A program made the translations under genes and the position numbers. Shown in pieces: positions 17,829 to 25,521 of a DNA stretch of 64,000 nt (positions are counted from its first letter, which is position 1; every line of letters starts with the position of its first letter). The notes under the pieces were generated by a model that saw only the letters and a program-made list of their open reading frames with translations, was not told where the DNA came from and searched no databases. The stretch spans positions 23,661-87,660 of the forward strand of contig NZ_CAKMSR010000012.1 of the NCBI RefSeq assembly GCF_928381705.1, in the 5' to 3' direction. This DNA comes from Rothia nasimurium (GTDB lineage: Bacteria > Actinomycetota > Actinomycetes > Actinomycetales > Micrococcaceae).

Positions 17829-18968
17829 CTATAGAGATTCAATTTTACCCTTGATTTCAGCTATAAATCGCTCTTCTGAAAATTTTTGAACGTACTCTTT
17901 AATAGCGAATGGATCAAAATCTTCGGGCGTAAACCTATCTACTGCCTGACGGATCAGCTCCGCTGTCGGCTCCTCAATAAAAGTTCCGTTCACTCCTTCA
18001 ACAATAGTGTCAAGAAATCCTCCGGCCTTTAGAGCAATAGTTGGCTTGCCAAAGGCTCCCCCTTCAAGAGGGGTAATGCCAAAGTCCTCGTGAGAAATAG
18101 CCAATAAAGCTATAGAATTAGCATACGCATACCTCATCTGCGCATCGCTTATATGAGATGCAAAAGCAATATTTGAGTCGCTTATGGCTTTAAGATCTTC
18201 TTTCATTGGCCCTGCCCCAATGATTAGAAGTTGCTTATTACTCCCAGAAAACGCTTTAACCGCATGCTGTATATTTTTATATGGCAATAATCGGGATACA
18301 ATCAAATAATACCCCTGATCCATAAATTCTTCTAAACCTTTTATTTTAGCATGCTCACCATCTTCTTTGACCGAAAATGGGGGATAAACAATATCTACTG
18401 TTTTCCCATAAACATTATGGATTCTGTCCTTAATCGTTGTTGAATTTGCAACATAATTAGGCTGTTTTGCGGCAGCCCGCTGGTCCCAAAAAAGCAGAAA
18501 AGGTCGCAAAGTTCTAAGAGCTATTGAGATCAAAGGGTTAGCAGAATCTCCTAAATACTGGTCAGTAAGATAAATCCAGCGAGCTGGGGAATGACAATAG
18601 ACTAAAGTTTTTTTCGGTAGATTAAAACCATGGGCCCACCCCGTGGAAGAAGCTATAACGATATCCGCTTTAGGATGTAAAAAGCTTGAGAAAAGGGGAA
18701 GAAATGGTAGGGCAAGACGGTGGTCTTTTCTAAAGAGCGAAATTCGGTTAAGTGGCGACGTGATTACCTTACAGTTTTTAAAATCTGGATAGGTCTTCTC
18801 CGGATCATAAAGAGTAGTATAAATCGTTGCCTCTGGAAAAGCATGATGCAAGGCAAGCACTACACGTTCCGCACCACCTCGTTGAGTAAGATAATCATGC
18901 GCAATAGCGATCTCCGGTATTTTTTCTTGCTTTTTAGAATTTCCAAGTATTCGATTGAATAGATTCAT
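17829..18968 (-). CDS. GT4 glycosyltransferase (WbaZ/MtfB-like)
   Basis: 379 residues in the GT-B fold. After a 17-residue basic leader, IAIAHDYLTQRGGAERVVLALHHAFP is the N-terminal acceptor-domain motif seen in mannosyltransferases of the WbaZ type; HEDFGITPLEGGAFGKP (near residue 293) is the Glu-x7-Glu donor site of family 4. VYCHSPARWIYL is also typical of this subgroup. It would add a hexose, possibly mannose, from GDP-mannose in repeat-unit assembly; no GDP-mannose genes are nearby. GGGGAT precedes the ATG. Last gene of the minus-strand glycan cluster. Confidence 0.85.
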   Translation of the reverse strand: MNLFNRILGNSKKQEKIPEIAIAHDYLTQRGGAERVVLALHHAFPEATIYTTLYDPEKTYPDFKNCKVITSPLNRISLFRKDHRLALPFLPLFSSFLHPKADIVIASSTGWAHGFNLPKKTLVYCHSPARWIYLTDQYLGDSANPLISIALRTLRPFLLFWDQRAAAKQPNYVANSTTIKDRIHNVYGKTVDIVYPPFSVKEDGEHAKIKGLEEFMDQGYYLIVSRLLPYKNIQHAVKAFSGSNKQLLIIGAGPMKEDLKAISDSNIAFASHISDAQMRYAYANSIALLAISHEDFGITPLEGGAFGKPTIALKAGGFLDTIVEGVNGTFIEEPTAELIRQAVDRFTPEDFDPFAIKEYVQKFSEERFIAEIKGKIESL

Positions 18969-18982
18969 CAGATATCCCCGAA

Positions 18983-19933
18983 TTAAAAAATGACCTTTGC
19001 ACGGTTAGGATATTTAATCCCTGCTAAACTGGCACTCTCGATTATGAGAGCCATAAATTTTTCTGCAATATTTTGAGGTAGTTTATCAGCTACAGAATCA
19101 ATTGCAGAACCGAACCATTGCGTTGTTTTCTCAGTGCTTATAGAAGCTAGGAAGCGGACACAAATGCCCCATATTCCTTGTGGATTAGGTTCAGGAATTA
19201 CTCCTTGACCATGTTTTTCTACAAATATTTGACGTGAAGCACCAGAATGCAGAGCACGGCGCGCTCGGCCAGCAGTTGTTGTTGCTGCAATGAAATGGTT
19301 GACCTCTAGATCAGGTGAGAGAACAAGTTCTATCCCTGCTTTATGCAGCATGTAGCCCATGTCAACATCTTCCCAGCCATACCTACGATAACGTTGATCG
19401 TATCCACCAATTTTCGCAAAAGTAGCAGCTGACATAGAACAGTTGGCTGCCCAATAGTGCCAGATTTGATCAGCTGATGCAGTATACGCCTCTTCACGAA
19501 ATTTTTTATCTCGGTAATAGCCGTAGGCGCGAGCATGAGGGGTATTAGGGAATTTATTATGCACAAGCCCCATTACACCAACCTCTCTATCCCCCGCGTG
19601 GTAAGAGATATGCTGAGCAATGTAATCGGACTTAACTTGAATATCATCGTCACAGCGGATAATAATCTCAGCATCAGCTGAATTATATCCAGCATTAAGC
19701 GCTGATACTCTGCCCTGATTTTCGGCAAAGACAATAAGTTCGATATTTAATTTGTCAGAATCAATATATTTCTGAACAATATCAGCAGAGCCATCAATGT
19801 CCCCATCGACTACTACAATAACTTGAAAGTTTTTCTCAGTTTGCTGAGAGAGAGAGTCGAGCGGGTAATGAAGTTTAGCCGAGCCCCCTCTTGTTGGAAT
19901 AATGACAGCAGCTTTGTATTGATATGACCTCAT
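18983..19933 (-). CDS. Glycosyltransferase family 2
   Basis: 316 residues. AAVIIPTRGGSAKLHYPLDSL opens a GT-A fold, VVVDGDIDGSADIV is the first acidic motif, RCDDDIQVKSDYIA contains the metal-binding Asp-x-Asp, and GGYDQRYRRYGWEDVDMGYML is the C-terminal ED motif. It acts in the cytoplasm on lipid-linked sugars. AAAGG six bases before the ATG is a good ribosome site. The preceding gene (acyltransferase) ends 17 bases upstream. A+T-rich. Donor sugar unknown; the large C-terminal domain resembles rhamnosyl- and galactosaminyltransferases only in general form. Confidence 0.85.
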   Translation of the reverse strand: MRSYQYKAAVIIPTRGGSAKLHYPLDSLSQQTEKNFQVIVVVDGDIDGSADIVQKYIDSDKLNIELIVFAENQGRVSALNAGYNSADAEIIIRCDDDIQVKSDYIAQHISYHAGDREVGVMGLVHNKFPNTPHARAYGYYRDKKFREEAYTASADQIWHYWAANCSMSAATFAKIGGYDQRYRRYGWEDVDMGYMLHKAGIELVLSPDLEVNHFIAATTTAGRARRALHSGASRQIFVEKHGQGVIPEPNPQGIWGICVRFLASISTEKTTQWFGSAIDSVADKLPQNIAEKFMALIIESASLAGIKYPNRAKVIF

Positions 19934-19950
19934 AATAAACCTTTCTTAAA

Positions 19951-21033
19951 TCAATGATTACTATACTTGATACTATGTTTTGCTTGGTAATTTTTTCTGC
20001 CAGGCAGCTCAAACATCCAGCTAGTTTGGCGATAGAATACGGTGGCACAGATAAAAGGAACCCCTACACCACCTATAAGACTTATCATCATAATAATCCA
20101 GGGATCAAAGACTCCTACCTTCACTAAGATAATTCTCAGAGTTGGTGTAAATAAAAGATGCATAAGATAAATTTGAAGAGAGTAAATACCTATTACTTCA
20201 AGAAAAACCATACGAATATGTTTCCCCAGAAGAGCTGCCCAAAGGAATAAAGCCGTAACTCCGATACAGCTTGCTAAAATACCAAGAACTTTACTGCTCA
20301 AAGTGATATCGAAGTCTTCCAATGTAGGAATAGTAAGATGGTTTGATCTAATAATCAAAACTACAAATAATACTGAAGTAACTAGCGCTAATGGTAACAA
20401 TATATTTGTATTTGAGGTCCCTAAATTTCTTATTCTCCTTGTTCCGATGATAGCACCTAGAGTAGCGAAAATAGCTATAGAGATTCCTCTACGATAAAAT
20501 TCAGGAGAGTCATTCCCCCATGATATCCAGCTAAGAATTGAAAATATACCAACTATAAATATTGCCTGTGAGGGCGAACCCCAAGGTTTAAAAAATATAA
20601 GCAATATATAAACAATTATCATCCAAGGAAGATACCAAAGATGGGCCAGAGGGTAAACAATATTTACAACATCAGACCATTTAGTGTCACCATTAGAAAA
20701 TCTGGCACCAAGTACTTCAAAAGTTCCCTGGATTCCAGTCCAGACTAGATATAGGTAAAAGAATAGTAAAATACGGCGCCATACATATCCCCAGCTTTGT
20801 CGTTTTTCCCATGCAGATGGAATATTAAGGCCAAAGAGAAAAGCAAAAAGGGGCATATGCACTAAATAAAGTAATGTATGAAGAAACCTAAAAAATTCTG
20901 GATTCTCTTTAGTTAGCCCCCCCTGCATCAGACCGATATTAATATGACCTATTACAACAGCAATAATAGCTAGTCCCCGCAAGGAATCGAGCCAATAAAC
21001 TCGCGATTTTTCTATTTGACGGTGGGATAACAT
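19951..21033 (-). CDS. Acyltransferase family 3 membrane protein
   Basis: 360 residues with about ten membrane helices. YWLDSLRGLAIIAVVIGHINIGL and MPLFAFLFGLNI are the N-terminal motifs of acyltransferase-3 proteins of the OafB/fucose-acetyltransferase type, with the catalytic histidine region in GHIN. It probably transfers acetyl groups to a sugar of the exported glycan. Only two bases separate it from the upstream glycosyltransferase. A+T-rich like its neighbours. The acyl group and acceptor are unknown. Confidence 0.85.
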   Translation of the reverse strand: MLSHRQIEKSRVYWLDSLRGLAIIAVVIGHINIGLMQGGLTKENPEFFRFLHTLLYLVHMPLFAFLFGLNIPSAWEKRQSWGYVWRRILLFFYLYLVWTGIQGTFEVLGARFSNGDTKWSDVVNIVYPLAHLWYLPWMIIVYILLIFFKPWGSPSQAIFIVGIFSILSWISWGNDSPEFYRRGISIAIFATLGAIIGTRRIRNLGTSNTNILLPLALVTSVLFVVLIIRSNHLTIPTLEDFDITLSSKVLGILASCIGVTALFLWAALLGKHIRMVFLEVIGIYSLQIYLMHLLFTPTLRIILVKVGVFDPWIIMMISLIGGVGVPFICATVFYRQTSWMFELPGRKNYQAKHSIKYSNH

Positions 21034-21035
21034 AG

Positions 21036-22103
21036 TTAGACCAGCTGCTCTATTAATTTCTTAACTCCATTTTTACCCGATTCCGGTGAAAATTTCTCAT
21101 ACCAACGCCAGTAATTATCAGTAATAATTCCTTGAAGATAATCAGTGGAAGAATTAATATTCTGTGCTAAATTTAGGAGCCCATGTGCAATACTCTCAAC
21201 ACTGTCTCTCTCAACTATCCAAGGATAGTTTTCTCCCACAATCGACGGAAGTGCACCTGAACGAGTAACGAGAAGTGGAACTTTTGCGCTCATCGCTTCT
21301 ACTGCAACTAGCCCGAAGGGCTCATCCCACTGTGATGGCATAGCAACGCAATCAACTTGTGAAAAGAACTCTGCCGGTTCAACCCACCCAAGAGTAATAA
21401 GGCTATCTCCTAAAAGTTCCAAAGCACTGTTCACTCTATCTTGAACTCCATCGTTGACGAAACGGGCCTCGCCTCCGATAACGAGCTCAAATCTGAAGTC
21501 GCTTTGACTTCGGTTAAGTTGATAAATAGCCTGAGCGAGTAAATCTGTGCCTTTTATCTGAGAAACACGCCCAAGAAATCCAACAGTTATATTTTTAGAA
21601 CCTTTACTCTTTGAGGCCTCTACTACCGGGACTTCAGGAGCCCAATTATATAAAGTTGTAGTTCCTGGCATATTTTGTGCCATGAAATCACTTGGCACTA
21701 AAGTTCTAAGAGCTCCACGGGAGGCTATTTTTGCTGCGATTTTCTGCGACCTCTGAGGAAGCTGATGGAAGTGTACGATACGAGGACCTAGCATAGCCGT
21801 AGCAAACGCGGGAACTAAACCATTACACCATAACAATTCACGTTTATTCCGATGGCGCCATAATCGAAGCTGGGCTATATACGCTTTACGACTATGAGCA
21901 GGCAAAACAACGATCGAAAACCCCTCGTCCTTAGCTGCTTCAACGAGTTCATTAGGAGATGATGGGCCAACGACAGTTACAGATTTACCCAAGTTACGAA
22001 GAGCGCGGGCAACGTTGAGAAGCATTACTTCTCCCCCACCTATATCCCCATTATTCGCAGCAATATAAATTTCTCCCACACTCATTCCTTCCAAATTTAA
22101 CAC
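21036..22103 (-). CDS. GT4 glycosyltransferase
   Basis: 355 residues if GTG 22103 is used; that codon overlaps the upstream TAG by one base. GGAAGG at about 22084-22090 fits better a start at GTG 22079 (sequence VGEIYIAANNGDIGGGE), so the start is open. GGGEVMLLNVARAL is the N-terminal GT-B motif, VGFLGRVSQIKGTDLL opens the donor domain, and DEPFGLVAVEAM (near residue 260) is the Glu-x7-Glu site. Inverting or retaining donor specificity cannot be read. It sits inside the A+T-rich cluster between two acyltransferase genes. Confidence 0.85.
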   Translation of the reverse strand: MLNLEGMSVGEIYIAANNGDIGGGEVMLLNVARALRNLGKSVTVVGPSSPNELVEAAKDEGFSIVVLPAHSRKAYIAQLRLWRHRNKRELLWCNGLVPAFATAMLGPRIVHFHQLPQRSQKIAAKIASRGALRTLVPSDFMAQNMPGTTTLYNWAPEVPVVEASKSKGSKNITVGFLGRVSQIKGTDLLAQAIYQLNRSQSDFRFELVIGGEARFVNDGVQDRVNSALELLGDSLITLGWVEPAEFFSQVDCVAMPSQWDEPFGLVAVEAMSAKVPLLVTRSGALPSIVGENYPWIVERDSVESIAHGLLNLAQNINSSTDYLQGIITDNYWRWYEKFSPESGKNGVKKLIEQLV

Positions 22104-23167
22104 TAATTCGAAATTAGTTTATTTTTCAAATATTTACTAAATCTAATTTCAACCAGCTGATATGAAATCCAACTAATAAAAACAACCACTACAAATGCAA
22201 AAAAACGGCTTCCCCAGAGACCAAGAAACTCCTGGGTCAAATGTATTATAACAAAACCTGTAATTGTATGAAAAAGATAGATTGAATACGATATTTTTCC
22301 AAGAAATTGGAATGGGCCGCTATCTAAAACTTTAATTTTTTTAAAAATAACAACTATTGAAAAGACTGTCAAAATCAAAAATACACCCACAGCGTGATTC
22401 ACGCCATGAGCCAAATATGTATTTATAATAGCGACGATTCCAAAAAATGGAATATAAATGTTGAATTTTCTATCATGAAAGAAAATGAACATCGCCATCC
22501 CAAAACAGAAAAAGGGAGCATGCTGTGCAAGAACAAGCCATACTATTATCTTGGCAAATCCTGCTGCAGAATCTCCTGGATACATAGCCATAAGAAAAAT
22601 TCCGAGCGAACACCACGCAACGCCGAAGTTAAGTAGGTAATCTTTTCTTAAACGTCCATGAGATGCAAGGATAAAAGCTAGCATAAGAAGATAAAATTGC
22701 ATTTCAACAGCCAAAGTCCAATACACCTGATCAACATTATCAACCAAGAAAAAACGCTGAAACATTGTAAGATTAACCAGAACTTGTGGAATTGTAATAG
22801 TGCGCGTTTCTATACCAACAGTAAAGATAAGTATGCTCGAAAAAATTAGAGCCAACCAGTATGTAGGGTACAGTCGAGTAAATCGAGAAACAACGAAATT
22901 TTTTGCCCCTCCACCCGTTGATGCTGAAAGCAATATTACAAAACCGCTGATAACAAAGAATAGTTGGACACCAAGTTCTCCAAGAACAAAACTATAGGGT
23001 GCTAAGGGATCCGATGGGTAATATGTGCTATATGGATAACCAAAATGTAAGATAACAACTGCGAGAACTGCTATCCCACGCAACCCATCAAGAGCAGTAA
23101 ATCTAGATTTATCTTGAATGATATCTTTTATTTTTAAAGATTGCTCAAACTTATGTCTCATAACCAT
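22103..23167 (-). CDS. Acyltransferase family 3 membrane protein
   Basis: 354 residues. RFTALDGLRGIAVLAVVILHFGYP, VQLFFVISGFVILLS and the basic SRFTRLYPTYWLAL loop are textbook acyltransferase-3 motifs (OafA type), with about ten membrane helices. It probably O-acetylates a sugar on the repeat unit. The start overlaps the upstream Wzy-like gene by 17 bases; ATG 23161 would shorten the overlap. Second of two such genes in this cluster, the third in the window being at 8908-10005, so at least two acylation sites may exist on the glycan. Confidence 0.88.
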   Translation of the reverse strand: MVMRHKFEQSLKIKDIIQDKSRFTALDGLRGIAVLAVVILHFGYPYSTYYPSDPLAPYSFVLGELGVQLFFVISGFVILLSASTGGGAKNFVVSRFTRLYPTYWLALIFSSILIFTVGIETRTITIPQVLVNLTMFQRFFLVDNVDQVYWTLAVEMQFYLLMLAFILASHGRLRKDYLLNFGVAWCSLGIFLMAMYPGDSAAGFAKIIVWLVLAQHAPFFCFGMAMFIFFHDRKFNIYIPFFGIVAIINTYLAHGVNHAVGVFLILTVFSIVVIFKKIKVLDSGPFQFLGKISYSIYLFHTITGFVIIHLTQEFLGLWGSRFFAFVVVVFISWISYQLVEIRFSKYLKNKLISN

Positions 23168-24383
23168 ACTTTGTCGTATTATACGATAATATATTTTTCT
23201 TCGGTAAAGCCGTTAATGATAGGGCACAACCGACAGCAAAAGCCCAGGGAATAGTTAGCATAACCTCTCCCAAGCGCCAGCTACATACAGCAAGGAAAAC
23301 AGTTGCAGCTTCTGCAGTTAAATTTCTTTCGGTCCTATTTCTTTGGCCTGCTTGTTTCCAGACAAAGACAGCATAGAATGTAACCCCGAGAATCGCTATA
23401 GCCCATGGCCATCCGCCCTCTACTAATAGGGTCCAATAAGAGTTGTGAAAGTACATACCTTCACCGTTTGGAAGAATAACTGTTGCTTGGCCAAAACCTA
23501 GACCATGCCAAGGAGCGGCTTCTGTTTTTGCCCAAGATGCGATATCAATTTGTTCTCGGTACCAGTCCGTCCCGGTGCGGTCGCCGAATACAGAGCTGTC
23601 TGCAAAGTTACTTTGCATCCATTCAAAAAGCCAGGCAAAAGCAAATCCAAGAAAAATCTTTACTACTAGACTTGCTTTTCTAGCGAATAATATCCATAGT
23701 ACACCTAAAATAAAACCTCCCATACTGGTTCTGGATCCTGTTTCAAAGAGGAGGGGCAAAGTTAAGGCGACTATCAAGAGACGATGCCACTGTTTTTCAA
23801 AAAGACCAAAGAGAATAATAGGAATTACTCCATAGTACATTCCAGCTACATTTTTATCTCCCATCCATCCCGTTAATGCATCACCATACGCAGCAGGAGC
23901 AATACCCAGATAAAAGGCAATTGCATTTATTACCATGCCTATACCTAAGCCCAGCATCAAAGATTTAAAATTTATTCTCTTATCAGCAATAAGAAGTACT
24001 ATCCCAAAAATAATAGCTATACGAAATGCTCGACGAAGAACGTCATCAGTTGTAGAAATACCGACAGTTGCGGACATTATCGAAACATATGTAAGTGCTA
24101 GAATAAATGATGCTGCAAATAAGCCGAGATTAGGGCAAATATATTCTGAGGGTTTATACAACCTAATAAAAATTAGTAATATGGCTACTGCAATATTTAC
24201 AGCAAACCCCAAACCTGGTATTGGAACACCAGCGGCTACCATTAATAAGCCTAGGATAAACTCCAAGACTACAATCGACCCTGCTCCATGAGCTACAATT
24301 TTTGCTTCTCTGGAAAAGCCTTTCTGAATTTTATCGATTTTTTTTTCTAGAGAATCAGCTGGTTGGTGAGTTACACTAACCAT
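23151..24383 (-). CDS. O-antigen ligase/polymerase (Wzy)-like membrane protein
   Basis: 410 residues with ten or more membrane helices. The central segment GDKNVAGMYYGVIPIILFGL, the short LLFETGSRTSMGGFILGVLW and the large outside loop with APWHGLGFGQA and MYFHNSYWTLLVEGG are classic O-antigen ligase (Wzy_C) motifs, clearer than in the protein at 481-1767. It would polymerise or transfer the repeat unit of the A+T-rich cluster. It overlaps the upstream glycosyltransferase by 8 bases. Ligase and polymerase cannot be separated from sequence. Confidence 0.85.
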   Translation of the reverse strand: MVSVTHQPADSLEKKIDKIQKGFSREAKIVAHGAGSIVVLEFILGLLMVAAGVPIPGLGFAVNIAVAILLIFIRLYKPSEYICPNLGLFAASFILALTYVSIMSATVGISTTDDVLRRAFRIAIIFGIVLLIADKRINFKSLMLGLGIGMVINAIAFYLGIAPAAYGDALTGWMGDKNVAGMYYGVIPIILFGLFEKQWHRLLIVALTLPLLFETGSRTSMGGFILGVLWILFARKASLVVKIFLGFAFAWLFEWMQSNFADSSVFGDRTGTDWYREQIDIASWAKTEAAPWHGLGFGQATVILPNGEGMYFHNSYWTLLVEGGWPWAIAILGVTFYAVFVWKQAGQRNRTERNLTAEAATVFLAVCSWRLGEVMLTIPWAFAVGCALSLTALPKKNILSYNTTKYGYET

Positions 24384-25521
24384 TCACTAATACCTCCCCA
24401 TATTTTTGGCTAATGTTTTTCGTCATCTGGGAAGTAGAATCCCATCTGAAGGAAGTATCCCTTATACTCAGGTTTTCACGGTAAGCAAGAATTTTATCAG
24501 CTGCTGCTTCGACAATCTGCTGGCGATTTTCGGGGGTTAAAGCCGGAACCATCTCGGCAGGAGCTAGCTGCTCTGGGTTTCCACCCATAGCAGTCGCAAG
24601 TACTTTGAGCCCACCAGCCTTCGCCTCTAACAAGGTGTAAGAGTTATTCTCTGCAATAGAGAGCTGCACCAGCACGTCGTTGCGCCCCATGACTTCAAAA
24701 GGGTCATTAAAGCCTGAAAAGAACACATTCGAATCAATACCTAGTCGCTTAACCTGTTCTTTAAGATCTTCTAGGCATTCGCCCTTACCAGCGATTTCAA
24801 GCTGTGCGGTGGAATCCTTTTCAAGTACCAGCGCAAAGGCATCGATGAGTACATCAATTTTTTTCTCAGGAGCCAAACGAGCCATTGAAACAACTCGCAA
24901 GATGCCAGGCTCCCCTGGCACTCGTTTCTGCTCAACCTTTTGCGCGACAATATCTAAGTCAACGCCATTAGGAATTACAGTTACATTTTTAGCGCCCCAT
25001 TTCTTGCTCATTTGCACAGAGTTAAAGCGCGAAACAGCAATCTTGCCATCGGTAAACCATAGACGTATGCGGTGCACTAGTTCCATCAGTTTCTGCTGAC
25101 GCACAGTTTCGTGGTACACAAGGTCATCAACAGCAATTCCATGTTCCGTGCTAATAAGCTTGGGCGCGCACACCGTACGGTGTGCGAGATGTCGCGCTTT
25201 ACGAGCATTCACTACGGCAACGGCAACAACATCTGCATACGCGAGATGAGTATGAACTATCGCTGGCTGAATCTCCCCAATAATACGGTCTAGAGCAACG
25301 AATGATTTCTTAAAACCAAAGTCAGGCCCAAACTCACCGGTTCGTACGTCTACACCCATATTTTCTAGGTACTCTGAGAGCTCACCCTCCGGACAGAAAA
25401 AGACCAGGTTGTACCCGGGGATACCGTTGCGGGCGATATCTACTAGATGCCGGGCCACACCTGCAAAGTCAGGCACCGGCATACACAGCAGGACAGTGGG
25501 ATTAGTCGAGTTTACAGCCAC
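24376..25521 (-). CDS. GT4 glycosyltransferase
   Basis: 381 residues. FAGVARHLVDIARNGIPGYN is the N-terminal GT-B motif, VTVIPNGVDLDIV and VVSMARLAPEKKIDVLIDAF open the donor domain, and ENNSYTLLEAKAGG (near residue 300) is the Glu-x7-Glu site in modified form. It starts 10 bases inside the NeuB-fusion gene, so translation is coupled. Base composition is intermediate between the G+C-rich nonulosonate genes upstream and the A+T-rich genes downstream, marking a module border. Donor sugar unknown. Confidence 0.88.
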   Translation of the reverse strand: MAVNSTNPTVLLCMPVPDFAGVARHLVDIARNGIPGYNLVFFCPEGELSEYLENMGVDVRTGEFGPDFGFKKSFVALDRIIGEIQPAIVHTHLAYADVVAVAVVNARKARHLAHRTVCAPKLISTEHGIAVDDLVYHETVRQQKLMELVHRIRLWFTDGKIAVSRFNSVQMSKKWGAKNVTVIPNGVDLDIVAQKVEQKRVPGEPGILRVVSMARLAPEKKIDVLIDAFALVLEKDSTAQLEIAGKGECLEDLKEQVKRLGIDSNVFFSGFNDPFEVMGRNDVLVQLSIAENNSYTLLEAKAGGLKVLATAMGGNPEQLAPAEMVPALTPENRQQIVEAAADKILAYRENLSIRDTSFRWDSTSQMTKNISQKYGEVLVNG